DNA from: Martinezella hainanensis
Lineage (GTDB): Bacteria > Pseudomonadota > Alphaproteobacteria > Rhizobiales > Rhizobiaceae
DNA: 64,000 nucleotides
Assembly (NCBI RefSeq): GCF_900094555.1
Contig: NZ_FMAC01000002.1
Location: 496,001-560,000, forward strand
Reading direction: 5' to 3'
This document shows, one piece after another, positions 8,288 through 15,777 of the stretch (within the stretch, counting starts at the first letter, position 1; the number at the start of each line of letters is the position of its first letter). The position numbers and the translations under genes were made by a program. The notes beneath the pieces were generated by a model. The model saw only the letters and a program-made list of their open reading frames with translations. It made no database searches and had not been told where the DNA came from.

Positions 8288-9055
8288 TCAGCAGCTCGTT
8301 TTGCCGCAGCTGCGAACGTTGGCGATCTTCTCCTTGATGGCATCGAGCCCGATCGCGCCGGAAACCATCTCGTTGCCGATGACATAGGCTGGCGTGCCGT
8401 TGACGCCAAGATCGGTGGCAAGCTGGTAGGTCGCCTTGATCATGTCGGTGTTCGGCGCTTTTGCCATTTCGGCGCGGATGGCGGCTTCGCTGACGCCGAG
8501 CGAGGTTGCGACCTCGATGGCGGTATCTTCGGAGGCGCGGCCGTCGCTGCTGAGCAGCTTGTGGTGGAATTCGGCATATTTTTCAGGCGCCAGCAGGCGG
8601 AACGCGCCGGAAACCCGGGACGCGGCAACCGAATCCTGACCGAGGATCGGGAATTCTTTCAGGACGAAGCGGACGTTCTTGTCTTGCTTCAGGAGCGTGT
8701 CCATGTCGCCGAGCGCGTGACGGCAATAGGTGCAGTTATAGTCGAAGAACTCGACGACGGTGATGTCACCCTTCGGATTGCCGATCGCCACGTCGTCCTT
8801 GGAGTTGAAGATCGCATCCTTGTTCTGGGTGATCACCTGGGACGACTGCGCAATGCGGGCCTCATCCTGCTTCTTTTCGAGCGCGGCCTGCGCATCCAGC
8901 AGCACCTCTGGATGCTCGACGAGATATTCCTTGATGAAATCCCCGATTTCCTTCTTCTGCTGGTCGTCCAGCGCGGCGGCCGGCTGGATGGTGGCGAAGG
9001 ACGCTGTCAGGGCAATCGCCGAAACCGTCAGCAGGCTTTTGAAAGAAAAGGTCAT
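8288..9055 (-). CDS. DsbA family thiol-disulfide oxidoreductase
   Basis: A 255-residue periplasmic thioredoxin-fold protein. A signal peptide ends near PAAALD (residue 30). An N-terminal helical segment (31-85) precedes the thioredoxin domain, whose active site is CTYC at residues 108-111 in FFDYNCTYCRHA. The cis-proline loop is GVNGTPAYVIG. The layout, with a helical N-terminal extension and a substrate-binding helical insert, matches the Com1/BdbD-like DsbA group rather than classical DsbA. It likely oxidises or isomerises envelope proteins. Two further Cys lie at the extreme C-terminus (SCGKTSC), which is unusual and could modulate redox state. Confidence 0.9.
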   Translation of the reverse strand: MTFSFKSLLTVSAIALTASFATIQPAAALDDQQKKEIGDFIKEYLVEHPEVLLDAQAALEKKQDEARIAQSSQVITQNKDAIFNSKDDVAIGNPKGDITVVEFFDYNCTYCRHALGDMDTLLKQDKNVRFVLKEFPILGQDSVAASRVSGAFRLLAPEKYAEFHHKLLSSDGRASEDTAIEVATSLGVSEAAIRAEMAKAPNTDMIKATYQLATDLGVNGTPAYVIGNEMVSGAIGLDAIKEKIANVRSCGKTSC

Positions 9056-9261
9056 TGGGTCCTCGTTTGGATCTGGGCGGAGACGTCATTCTCGGATGCG
9101 CCATAGCACCGCTGAGTTAACATCCGCAAATATGCGTCGACAATTTACGGTGCGTCCTTATTTCCAGAAACAGGAATTTTCACGGCAAAGCGGTAATCGC
9201 AGGATTGTGAACGAGCCGATATTGCGGCAAATGTCGCTTGCCTATCCGACCCGAGAGAGAA

Positions 9262-10425
9262 TTGACCTTGTTTTCCCTATCCAAGCGCAGTGATGTCGAA
9301 CCTTTTCATGCCATGGACGTGCTGGCGGAAGCGACGCGGCGACGCCAGGCCGGACACGCGGTCATCTCCATGGCTGTCGGTCAGCCGTCCCATCCCGCAC
9401 CTCAGGCGGCTTTGGAGGCAGCACGCGCGGCTCTCGGTCATGGCCGCATCGGTTATACGGATGCGCTTGGCACTCTGGCTTTGCGGCAGGCACTCTCCGC
9501 CCATTACCAGGCACGCCACGGCCTGAGCATCGATCCGAAGCGCATTGCAATTACGACGGGCTCCTCGGCCGGCTTCAATCTTGCCTTCCTGACCTTGTTC
9601 GATGTCGGCGATAGCGTTGCCATCGCCCGGCCGGGCTACCCGGCCTATCGCAACATCCTGGCTGCACTCGGCCTGGATGTCGTCGAGGTCCCTGTCACCG
9701 AGGAAACGCAGTTTACGCTTACGCCCGAGAGCCTGGAGGCGGCACAGACTGCAAGCGGCAAGCGCCTGAAGGGCGTGCTGCTCGCAAGCCCCGCCAATCC
9801 CACAGGCACGGTGACGAGCAGGGCGGCTTTGAAGGCGCTGGCTGATTATTGTGCGGATCGCTCCATCGCCTTCATCTCCGACGAGATCTATCATGGGCTG
9901 ACCTTCGTCGGCGAGGAGACGAGCGCGCTGGAGCTGACCGACGAGGCGATCGTCATCAACTCCTTCTCGAAATATTATTGCATGACCGGCTGGCGCATCG
10001 GCTGGATGGTCTTGCCGGAGCGGCTGGTCCGCCCGATCGAGCGCGTTGCCCAGAGCCTTTACATTTCAGCGCCGGAACTGTCGCAGATTGCGGCTGAGGC
10101 GGCGCTCGGCGCCGGTGCCGAGCTCGACGTCTACCGCGAGAGTTATGGCCGCAACCGCGATTTCCTCATGCGCCGGCTGCCGGAAATCGGATTCCGCATT
10201 GCTTCGCCGATGGACGGGGCCTTCTATGCCTATATCGATGTCAGGCGCTTTACGAATGACAGCATGGCATTCGCCCGAAAGATGCTGGCGGAGATCAATG
10301 TCGCTGCGACGCCCGGCCTCGATTTTGATCCCGTGGAAGGACACCGCGCGATGCGGATTTCCTATGCCGGCTCGAATGCAGAGATCGAAGAAGCCACCGA
10401 ACGCATGGCCGCCTGGCTGAAATAG
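9262..10425 (+). CDS. Pyridoxal phosphate-dependent aminotransferase (class I/II)
   Basis: About 387 residues of a fold-type I aminotransferase. Visible landmarks are the glycine-rich GYTDALGTLALRQAL block, SSAGFNLAF, ARPGYPAYRNIL, ASPANPTGTV with the substrate-binding Asn, SDEIYHGL, and the PLP lysine in NSFSKYYCMTGWRIGW. The C-terminal Arg that binds the substrate carboxylate is likely in AMRISYAGS. The start is uncertain among TTG codons 9238, 9262 and 9268; 9262 sits 5 bases after a GAGAGA purine run. Substrate specificity (aspartate, aromatic or branched amino acids) cannot be fixed by eye. Confidence 0.88.
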   Translation: MTLFSLSKRSDVEPFHAMDVLAEATRRRQAGHAVISMAVGQPSHPAPQAALEAARAALGHGRIGYTDALGTLALRQALSAHYQARHGLSIDPKRIAITTGSSAGFNLAFLTLFDVGDSVAIARPGYPAYRNILAALGLDVVEVPVTEETQFTLTPESLEAAQTASGKRLKGVLLASPANPTGTVTSRAALKALADYCADRSIAFISDEIYHGLTFVGEETSALELTDEAIVINSFSKYYCMTGWRIGWMVLPERLVRPIERVAQSLYISAPELSQIAAEAALGAGAELDVYRESYGRNRDFLMRRLPEIGFRIASPMDGAFYAYIDVRRFTNDSMAFARKMLAEINVAATPGLDFDPVEGHRAMRISYAGSNAEIEEATERMAAWLK

Positions 10426-10528
10426 AATCCACAATCAATGGCTTGGGCAAACTTGCGAAAGCACTTTCGCAGGTCGAGAAGCCATATGCATATAGCCCGT
10501 CGCAATCTCCAAGGCTCGTTTCTCTCGC

Positions 10529-10643
10529 CCTAAAGCGCGTCGCGATCTTTCAGATTCGCTTCTCGCGCTTTAGGTCTTTGATTGCGCCCATGTCGTCGTC
10601 GCAAAACCGCGGCGTGCTTTCGCGCCGTGTGCTTAGGCATGAC
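10529..10643. repeat. Rhizobial palindromic intergenic repeat
   Basis: The gap 10426-10728 holds no gene. CCTAAAGCGCG (10529-10539) pairs exactly with CGCGCTTTAGG (10564-10574) around an AT-richer centre, and a second, less regular half with TGTCGTCGTCGCAAAACCGC follows to about 10643. This two-part layout is like the abundant short palindromic elements scattered between genes in Rhizobium, Agrobacterium and Sinorhizobium. Copy number cannot be judged from one window, as no second copy is present here. Confidence 0.65.
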
Positions 10644-10671
10644 GGGCAAATACGTCGGATAATGGAAACGA

Positions 10672-10703
10672 AAAATCCGGCCGCGTCGCCACGGCCGGAT
10701 TTT
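10672..10703 (-). terminator. Terminator of rne
   Basis: AAAATCCGGCCG (10672-10683) and CGGCCGGATTTT (10692-10703) form a 12 bp perfect stem with an 8-base loop. On the minus strand the stem ends in a run of T. It lies 26 bases past the rne stop and is symmetrical enough to act on both strands. Confidence 0.85.
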
Positions 10704-10728
10704 GTCAAATTATTCGCTGTCGGGCTTC

Positions 10729-13626
10729 TTAAAAGAAGCCGCGGCGCTGCCACCAGCCGGCCTTCTTCGGCTTGGTCGGCTCTCCGTCGCCTTCGCTACC
10801 TTCATTGGTGCGGGTCGACTTTACCACCGGAGCGGAGGAAGAAACGTTGGATTCGCGGTTGGCACGAGCCGGCTTGGCCGCATCCTCGGACGCTGTCGCC
10901 TCTGCCGTATTATCCAAAACCTCGGCGATCTCGGTAACTGCTACGGTTTCGACATCTGCCGAGGACACTTCTTCGACAGCCGGCGTCTCGACCGGCGATG
11001 CCTCGGCAGCCTTTGCCTTGCGGCGGCCGCGGCCCTTGGCGGGCTTGACGTCCTCGGTGACGACGGCTGCCGTTTCGACCGCTGCCATGGCGGGCTGTGC
11101 TTCGACGGCGGCTTCGCCTTCGGCAACTGCGATCTCGGCCACCGTTACGGTTGCTTCGTCACCGCCTTCGGCGTCATTCTCATCGGCTTCGCCGTCGCCG
11201 GCTTCCTCGCCCGCGGCAGTCTGTTCGTTGCCTTCATTTTCACGGTTGCGTCGGCCACCACGCTTGCCACGACGACGGCGCTTGCGCTTCTGCTGCGCGT
11301 CATCGTCACCGCCGGCGGATGCGGCATTTTCTGCGCCGGCATCAGCCTCGTCATCATCACCTTCTTCTCCGTCTGCATCCTCGGCAACATTGGCCAAGGA
11401 GGCGTCCTCAGAAGCCGGAGCGGCCTGGCCGTCGTTACCGCGGCCACGACGGCGGCGGCGGCGCTTGCGCTTGCGGTTGCCGTCATTGCTTTCGGAGCGC
11501 GCGGCAGGCTGCTCTGCGCTTACAGCCTTTTCCTCCAGCTCTTCGTCTTCATCCTCATCGGCTTCGATGACAATATCGTCGTCATCATCGTCCGGGATGG
11601 CTGCGAAGTTGAATAGGCTTTCGATCTTTACCGGATTGGCAACCGGCTCGCCACGGTCGATCGCGAAGTGCTGCGTGCCGACGGCGTTGTCGGCATCGAT
11701 GACGATGGCGACGCCAAAGCGGCTTTCATAATCGATGATCGTCTGGCGCTTGTGGTTAAGGAGATAGAGCGCAATATCTGGCGTCGTGCGCACGGTAATA
11801 TCGTGCGTCGTGTTCTTGAGTAGATATTCTTCGATGCCGCGCAGGACATGCAGGGCGACGGAAGACTGCGAGCGTACGTGGCCGGTGCCGCCGCAATGCG
11901 AGCAGATCTGCGTGGTGCTTTCGAGAACCGATGCGCGGATACGCTGGCGCGACATTTCCAGAAGGCCGAAATGCGAGATACGGCCGACCTGAATGCGGGC
12001 GCGGTCGTTCTTCAGGCATTCCTTCAGCTTCTTTTCGACAGCGCGGTTGTTGCGCTTTTCTTCCATGTCGATGAAGTCGATGACGATCAGGCCGGCGAGG
12101 TCGCGCAGACGAAGCTGGCGCGCGATTTCCTCGGCGGCTTCCAGGTTCGTCTGGAGCGCTGTGTCCTCGATCGAATGTTCGCGGGTCGAGCGGCCGGAGT
12201 TGACGTCGATCGAGACCAGCGCTTCCGTCTGGTTCATGATCAGGTAGCCGCCGGAACGCAGCGTTACCTGCGGCTGCAGCATACGGTCGAGCTGCGCCTC
12301 GATGCCGGAGCGCGAGAAGATCGGGTGAATGTCGCGGTAGGGCTGAACCACCTTGGCGTGGCTCGGCATCAGCATCTTCATGAAGTCTTTCGCTTCACGA
12401 TAGCCTTCTTCGCCGGCAACGATGATCTCGCCAATATCCTTGTTGTAGAGGTCGCGGATCGAGCGCTTGATCAGGCTGCCTTCTTCATAGACCAGGCACG
12501 GAGCGGTCGATGCGAGCGTCAGCGTGCGGACATTTTCCCACAGGCGCATCAGATATTCGAAATCGCGCTTGACCTCGACCTTGGTGCGGTTGGCACCGGC
12601 GGTACGCAGGATGACGCCCATGCCCTGCGGCACTTCGAGCATCTTGGCGATTTCCTTCAGGCGCTTGCGGTCCTGCGGATTGGTGATCTTGCGGGAAATG
12701 CCGCCGCCACGTGCCGTGTTCGGCATCAGAACCGAATAGCGACCTGCGAGCGAGAGATAGGTGGTGAGTGCTGCACCCTTGTTGCCACGCTCTTCCTTGG
12801 CCACCTGCACCAGCAGGATCTGGCGACGCTTGATGACTTCCTGGATGCGGTACTGCTTGCGCGGCTTGCGCTGGGCGCGATCGGGAACTTCTTCCATCGC
12901 GTCTTCGGCGCCGACGGATTCGATCACTTCCTCTTCATGGTCGTGATCGTCATCATCATCGTCGTCATCGTGGCGGCGCTTGGAGGTTGCGACATCCTCG
13001 GAGATCGAATCGGTTTCGACCATAGCGGCCATTTCGCCCGACGGACCTTCTTCTTCCTCGCTCGGCGCATCGACGGCAGCCGTTGCTTCGGGGACGGAGG
13101 TCTCTTCGGCGGGAGCCTCTGCTACTGCCTTCTTACGGCTGCGGCGCGGCTTTGCCTTCTTGGCCGGAGCTGCTTCTTCGGCGGGTGCCGCTGCCTCGGC
13201 GGCAGGGGCCTCTTCGCCGATCGCAGCCGGCACCTCGGCTTCTTCGCCTTCCTTCGCCACGATGCCGATATCGGGCTGTTCCTGCTGCGAAAGATCGAGC
13301 GCCGTTTCGACATGCTCGACATCGTCGTCGCGGCGATGCTCTTCGGCCTCGGCCTTCAGCAACGCCTGACGGTCGGCAAGCGGGATCTGGTAATAATCGG
13401 GATGGATTTCGGCAAAGGCCAGGAAGCCGTGCCGGTTGCCGCCGTAGTCAACGAAAGCGGCCTGAAGCGAGGGTTCTACCCGCGTTACCTTTGCAAGATA
13501 GATGTTGCCGCGAATTTGCTTCTTGTGCTGTGACTCGAAGTCAAACTCTTCTATGCGGTTCCCGCGAACGACAACGACGCGCGTCTCTTCCTCGTGAGAC
13601 GCATCGATAAGCATTTTGTCTGCCAT
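10729..13626 (-). CDS. rne: Ribonuclease E (Rne/Rng family)
   Basis: A 965-residue endoribonuclease that starts mRNA decay and processes rRNA and tRNA. The start is the ATG at 13626 (MADKMLIDASHEEE); an upstream in-frame start is less likely. The S1 domain begins RGNIYLAKVTRVEP but is split by an acidic low-complexity insert of roughly 200 residues (about 80-270) containing a run of eight Asp, then resumes QEVIKRRQILLVQVAKE. The catalytic DNase I-like region has VSIDVNSGRSTRE and VIDFIDMEE, and the zinc-link is CSHC near residue 590. The C-terminal third is disordered, with Arg-rich patches (KRKRRRRRRGRG) for RNA or partner binding, and ends PKKAGWWQRRGFF, typical of alphaproteobacterial RNase E. 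A hairpin array lies in its leader. Confidence 0.97.
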   Translation of the reverse strand: MADKMLIDASHEEETRVVVVRGNRIEEFDFESQHKKQIRGNIYLAKVTRVEPSLQAAFVDYGGNRHGFLAFAEIHPDYYQIPLADRQALLKAEAEEHRRDDDVEHVETALDLSQQEQPDIGIVAKEGEEAEVPAAIGEEAPAAEAAAPAEEAAPAKKAKPRRSRKKAVAEAPAEETSVPEATAAVDAPSEEEEGPSGEMAAMVETDSISEDVATSKRRHDDDDDDDDHDHEEEVIESVGAEDAMEEVPDRAQRKPRKQYRIQEVIKRRQILLVQVAKEERGNKGAALTTYLSLAGRYSVLMPNTARGGGISRKITNPQDRKRLKEIAKMLEVPQGMGVILRTAGANRTKVEVKRDFEYLMRLWENVRTLTLASTAPCLVYEEGSLIKRSIRDLYNKDIGEIIVAGEEGYREAKDFMKMLMPSHAKVVQPYRDIHPIFSRSGIEAQLDRMLQPQVTLRSGGYLIMNQTEALVSIDVNSGRSTREHSIEDTALQTNLEAAEEIARQLRLRDLAGLIVIDFIDMEEKRNNRAVEKKLKECLKNDRARIQVGRISHFGLLEMSRQRIRASVLESTTQICSHCGGTGHVRSQSSVALHVLRGIEEYLLKNTTHDITVRTTPDIALYLLNHKRQTIIDYESRFGVAIVIDADNAVGTQHFAIDRGEPVANPVKIESLFNFAAIPDDDDDDIVIEADEDEDEELEEKAVSAEQPAARSESNDGNRKRKRRRRRRGRGNDGQAAPASEDASLANVAEDADGEEGDDDEADAGAENAASAGGDDDAQQKRKRRRRGKRGGRRNRENEGNEQTAAGEEAGDGEADENDAEGGDEATVTVAEIAVAEGEAAVEAQPAMAAVETAAVVTEDVKPAKGRGRRKAKAAEASPVETPAVEEVSSADVETVAVTEIAEVLDNTAEATASEDAAKPARANRESNVSSSAPVVKSTRTNEGSEGDGEPTKPKKAGWWQRRGFF

Positions 13627-13850
13627 GAAAGCTGTGCTCCTCGGCGCAGACAAGCGGATGGGGGCCTGCCTGTCGCTGGGACAGGCCGGATACGATCCGC
13701 GATTGTTGCACCGGATAATGAAAGTCGCGAGTGGTTCGGCGATGACAGCATCCAGACGGCAGCCGGGGCATCATTTCCCTGGGGTCTGTTCACTTTGTGA
13801 AAAAGCTGCTGCGGTAACATCCGTAACCAAGCGAGATCGACTATGCCTTA

Positions 13851-13938
13851 GACCCACAAATGGGTCCGATGAATGTGCTCTCTAAAGAGCGTTTGGTGGC
13901 TTTCCACCGATGAATTTCCCGTTTGAAACCGGAAATTC
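13851..13938 (-). promoter_or_regulatory. Four-hairpin array in the rne leader
   Basis: The 625-base gap between rne (start 13626) and the divergent amidase (start 14252) holds no gene I can support. On the rne-sense strand it contains four consecutive hairpins: GAATTTCC/GGAAATTC (13912-13938), GGTGG/CCACC with a 4-base loop (13895-13908), GCTCT/AGAGC (13877-13890) and GACCCA/TGGGTC (13851-13866). If the promoter lies beyond 13938, the 5' UTR is over 300 nt. RNase E is known in E. coli to control its own mRNA through a structured leader, so this is a plausible analogue, but not homologous in sequence. The promoter was not identified. Confidence 0.55.
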
Positions 13939-14251
13939 AGATATCCACTGTTTCGAGCAGAAGTACTGCAGACGGCGGATGAATGCCGCTTATTGGCGCC
14001 TGGTACTCGAGGCGGCTGCCTTTGCGACGACTCTATCCCGTCAACACTTCTACCCTAATATGCGTTGTATGTTTTATCTGTCACAATAGCAAGGGAAAAG
14101 CCAAGTATGCCATAATATTGATGGATTCGTCGGATGATGAGAACGCGGGAGGGTGTCTTGTCGATTCGTCTCCCGGTGCATCATCGATGTAGCCATCAGG
14201 TCAAACCTGGTTCCCGTTTATTGGGACTTCAAAAACAACGCTGAAACCAAT

Positions 14252-15520
14252 ATGGGGCGCGTTGGGCACTTGGTAAAGGGATTGCGGCATGTGGCGGAGA
14301 GTGGCGTGAAGGCTTTGCGATTTGCGGCAGCGGCCTTCGCCCTGGTGATTCTGGTTTCGGTTTCGGCATTTGCGCCGGTAGCGGCGGCGGATGATTCCGT
14401 ACTTGCCTATGGCGCCCGCATTGCAGGTGACGATGCACGCACGCGTATCGTTATCGACATGGACCGAGCTCCCACCTTCACGGTTCACTATCTCGACAAT
14501 CCCGTCCGCGTCGTCGTCGATCTCCCGGCGACGGCATTCGGCTTCCCGGCCGGCAACCTCAAGCCGGCAGGCCTCTTCAAGGATATTCGCTATGGCACGA
14601 TGGATGCGGACAGCGCCCGTATCGTGCTGACGGCAAAGAAGCCGGTAAAGCTGGTCACGGCCAAGGTTCAGGCTGATGAAAACGGCAAGGGGCAGCGCCT
14701 TGTGCTCGATGCCGAGATGCTGCCGGCCGAACAATTTGCCGAGCTGGTGAAGAAGCAGAGCTGGACGAGCGACGATACCGCCAAGGATGTCGGCCCGGTC
14801 GAGCCGACGCAGAAGGCCGATCCGAATGTATTCCTTGTCGCTGTCGATGCCGGTCATGGCGGTATCGACGCGGGCGCGACCGGTACGGACGGTGTCACGC
14901 AGGAAAAGGACATCACGCTCGCATTTGCGAAAATGTTTGCCGACAAGCTGAATGCGCAGCCCGGCATCAAGGCCTTCCTGACGCGCGACAAGGATCAGTA
15001 TCTATCCCTGTCCGAACGCGTGACGATCGCCCGGCAGAATCGTGCCTCGCTCTTCATCTCGCTGCACGCCGATACGCTGAAGCAGAAGGATATTCGCGGT
15101 GCGACCGTCTATACCATATCGGACAAGGCGTCTGACCGGCTCGCCGGCGAGGTGGCCGATCGTGAAAACAACTCCGATCAGATCGCAGGCGCCGAGACCC
15201 AAACCCAACCTGCCGCCGTCAACGATATTCTGATGGACCTGACGCGCCGTGAGACCCAGGCCTTCTCCATTTCGCTGGCGCAGGATGTACTGTCGTCATT
15301 CAACGGGCAGATCTCCATGATCAATAACCCGCATCGTCACGCCGGTTTTCAGGTTCTGACGGCGCCGGATGTGCCCTCGATTCTGCTCGAGCTCGGCTTT
15401 CTCTCCAACAAGGAGGATGAGAAGCTGCTGCTCGATGCCGACTGGCGGCAGAAGGTCGCCGACCGGCTGACGGAGGCGGTGAAGCAATATCGCATATCAA
15501 TTATCGCAAACGGCGGCTGA
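14252..15520 (+). CDS. amiC: N-acetylmuramoyl-L-alanine amidase, AMIN plus Amidase_3
   Basis: A 422-residue periplasmic cell-wall hydrolase that splits septal peptidoglycan between MurNAc and the peptide. I set the start at ATG 14252; the frame is open further upstream to 14153. A signal peptide (hydrophobic core AAAAFALVILVSVSAF) precedes an AMIN domain (about 45-150) that targets the division site. The zinc amidase domain follows (about 190-415): VAVDAGHGGIDAGATG with the first zinc histidine, ISLHAD with another, and LLELGFLSNKEDE with the catalytic Glu. Such enzymes need EnvC-type activators, which are not in the window. Confidence 0.93.
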   Translation: MGRVGHLVKGLRHVAESGVKALRFAAAAFALVILVSVSAFAPVAAADDSVLAYGARIAGDDARTRIVIDMDRAPTFTVHYLDNPVRVVVDLPATAFGFPAGNLKPAGLFKDIRYGTMDADSARIVLTAKKPVKLVTAKVQADENGKGQRLVLDAEMLPAEQFAELVKKQSWTSDDTAKDVGPVEPTQKADPNVFLVAVDAGHGGIDAGATGTDGVTQEKDITLAFAKMFADKLNAQPGIKAFLTRDKDQYLSLSERVTIARQNRASLFISLHADTLKQKDIRGATVYTISDKASDRLAGEVADRENNSDQIAGAETQTQPAAVNDILMDLTRRETQAFSISLAQDVLSSFNGQISMINNPHRHAGFQVLTAPDVPSILLELGFLSNKEDEKLLLDADWRQKVADRLTEAVKQYRISIIANGG

Positions 15521-15777
15521 CGGCGCTGGATAGGGCGATCCGCCGTGGCTTCCATGTAACAGCGATGCACTTTAGAATTGGATGAAATTGGAATACCGAC
15601 GGCGAGCCCTATTTTGCTCACATTCCCGCCGTTACAGCGAAGTATCATTTGCTCGCGTATGAAGCTGGCTTTGTCCCATTGCCGTCTTGCATTCACGCCG
15701 CGAGCGTGCAAAACGCCCGTGACTATGCGATGATCTCGCGCACGTGCCGCATGAAGAACAAGCACCGGTAGTATCAG

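Noticed and set aside
10443..10937. A 164-codon plus-strand frame over the rne 3' end
   Set aside because: It spans the intergenic repeat, the rne terminator and the antisense of the rne C-terminus, so coding is unlikely.
11848..13533. A 561-codon open frame antisense to rne
   Set aside because: It mirrors the RNase E frame, and its composition follows from the sense codons. No start signal or homology is apparent.
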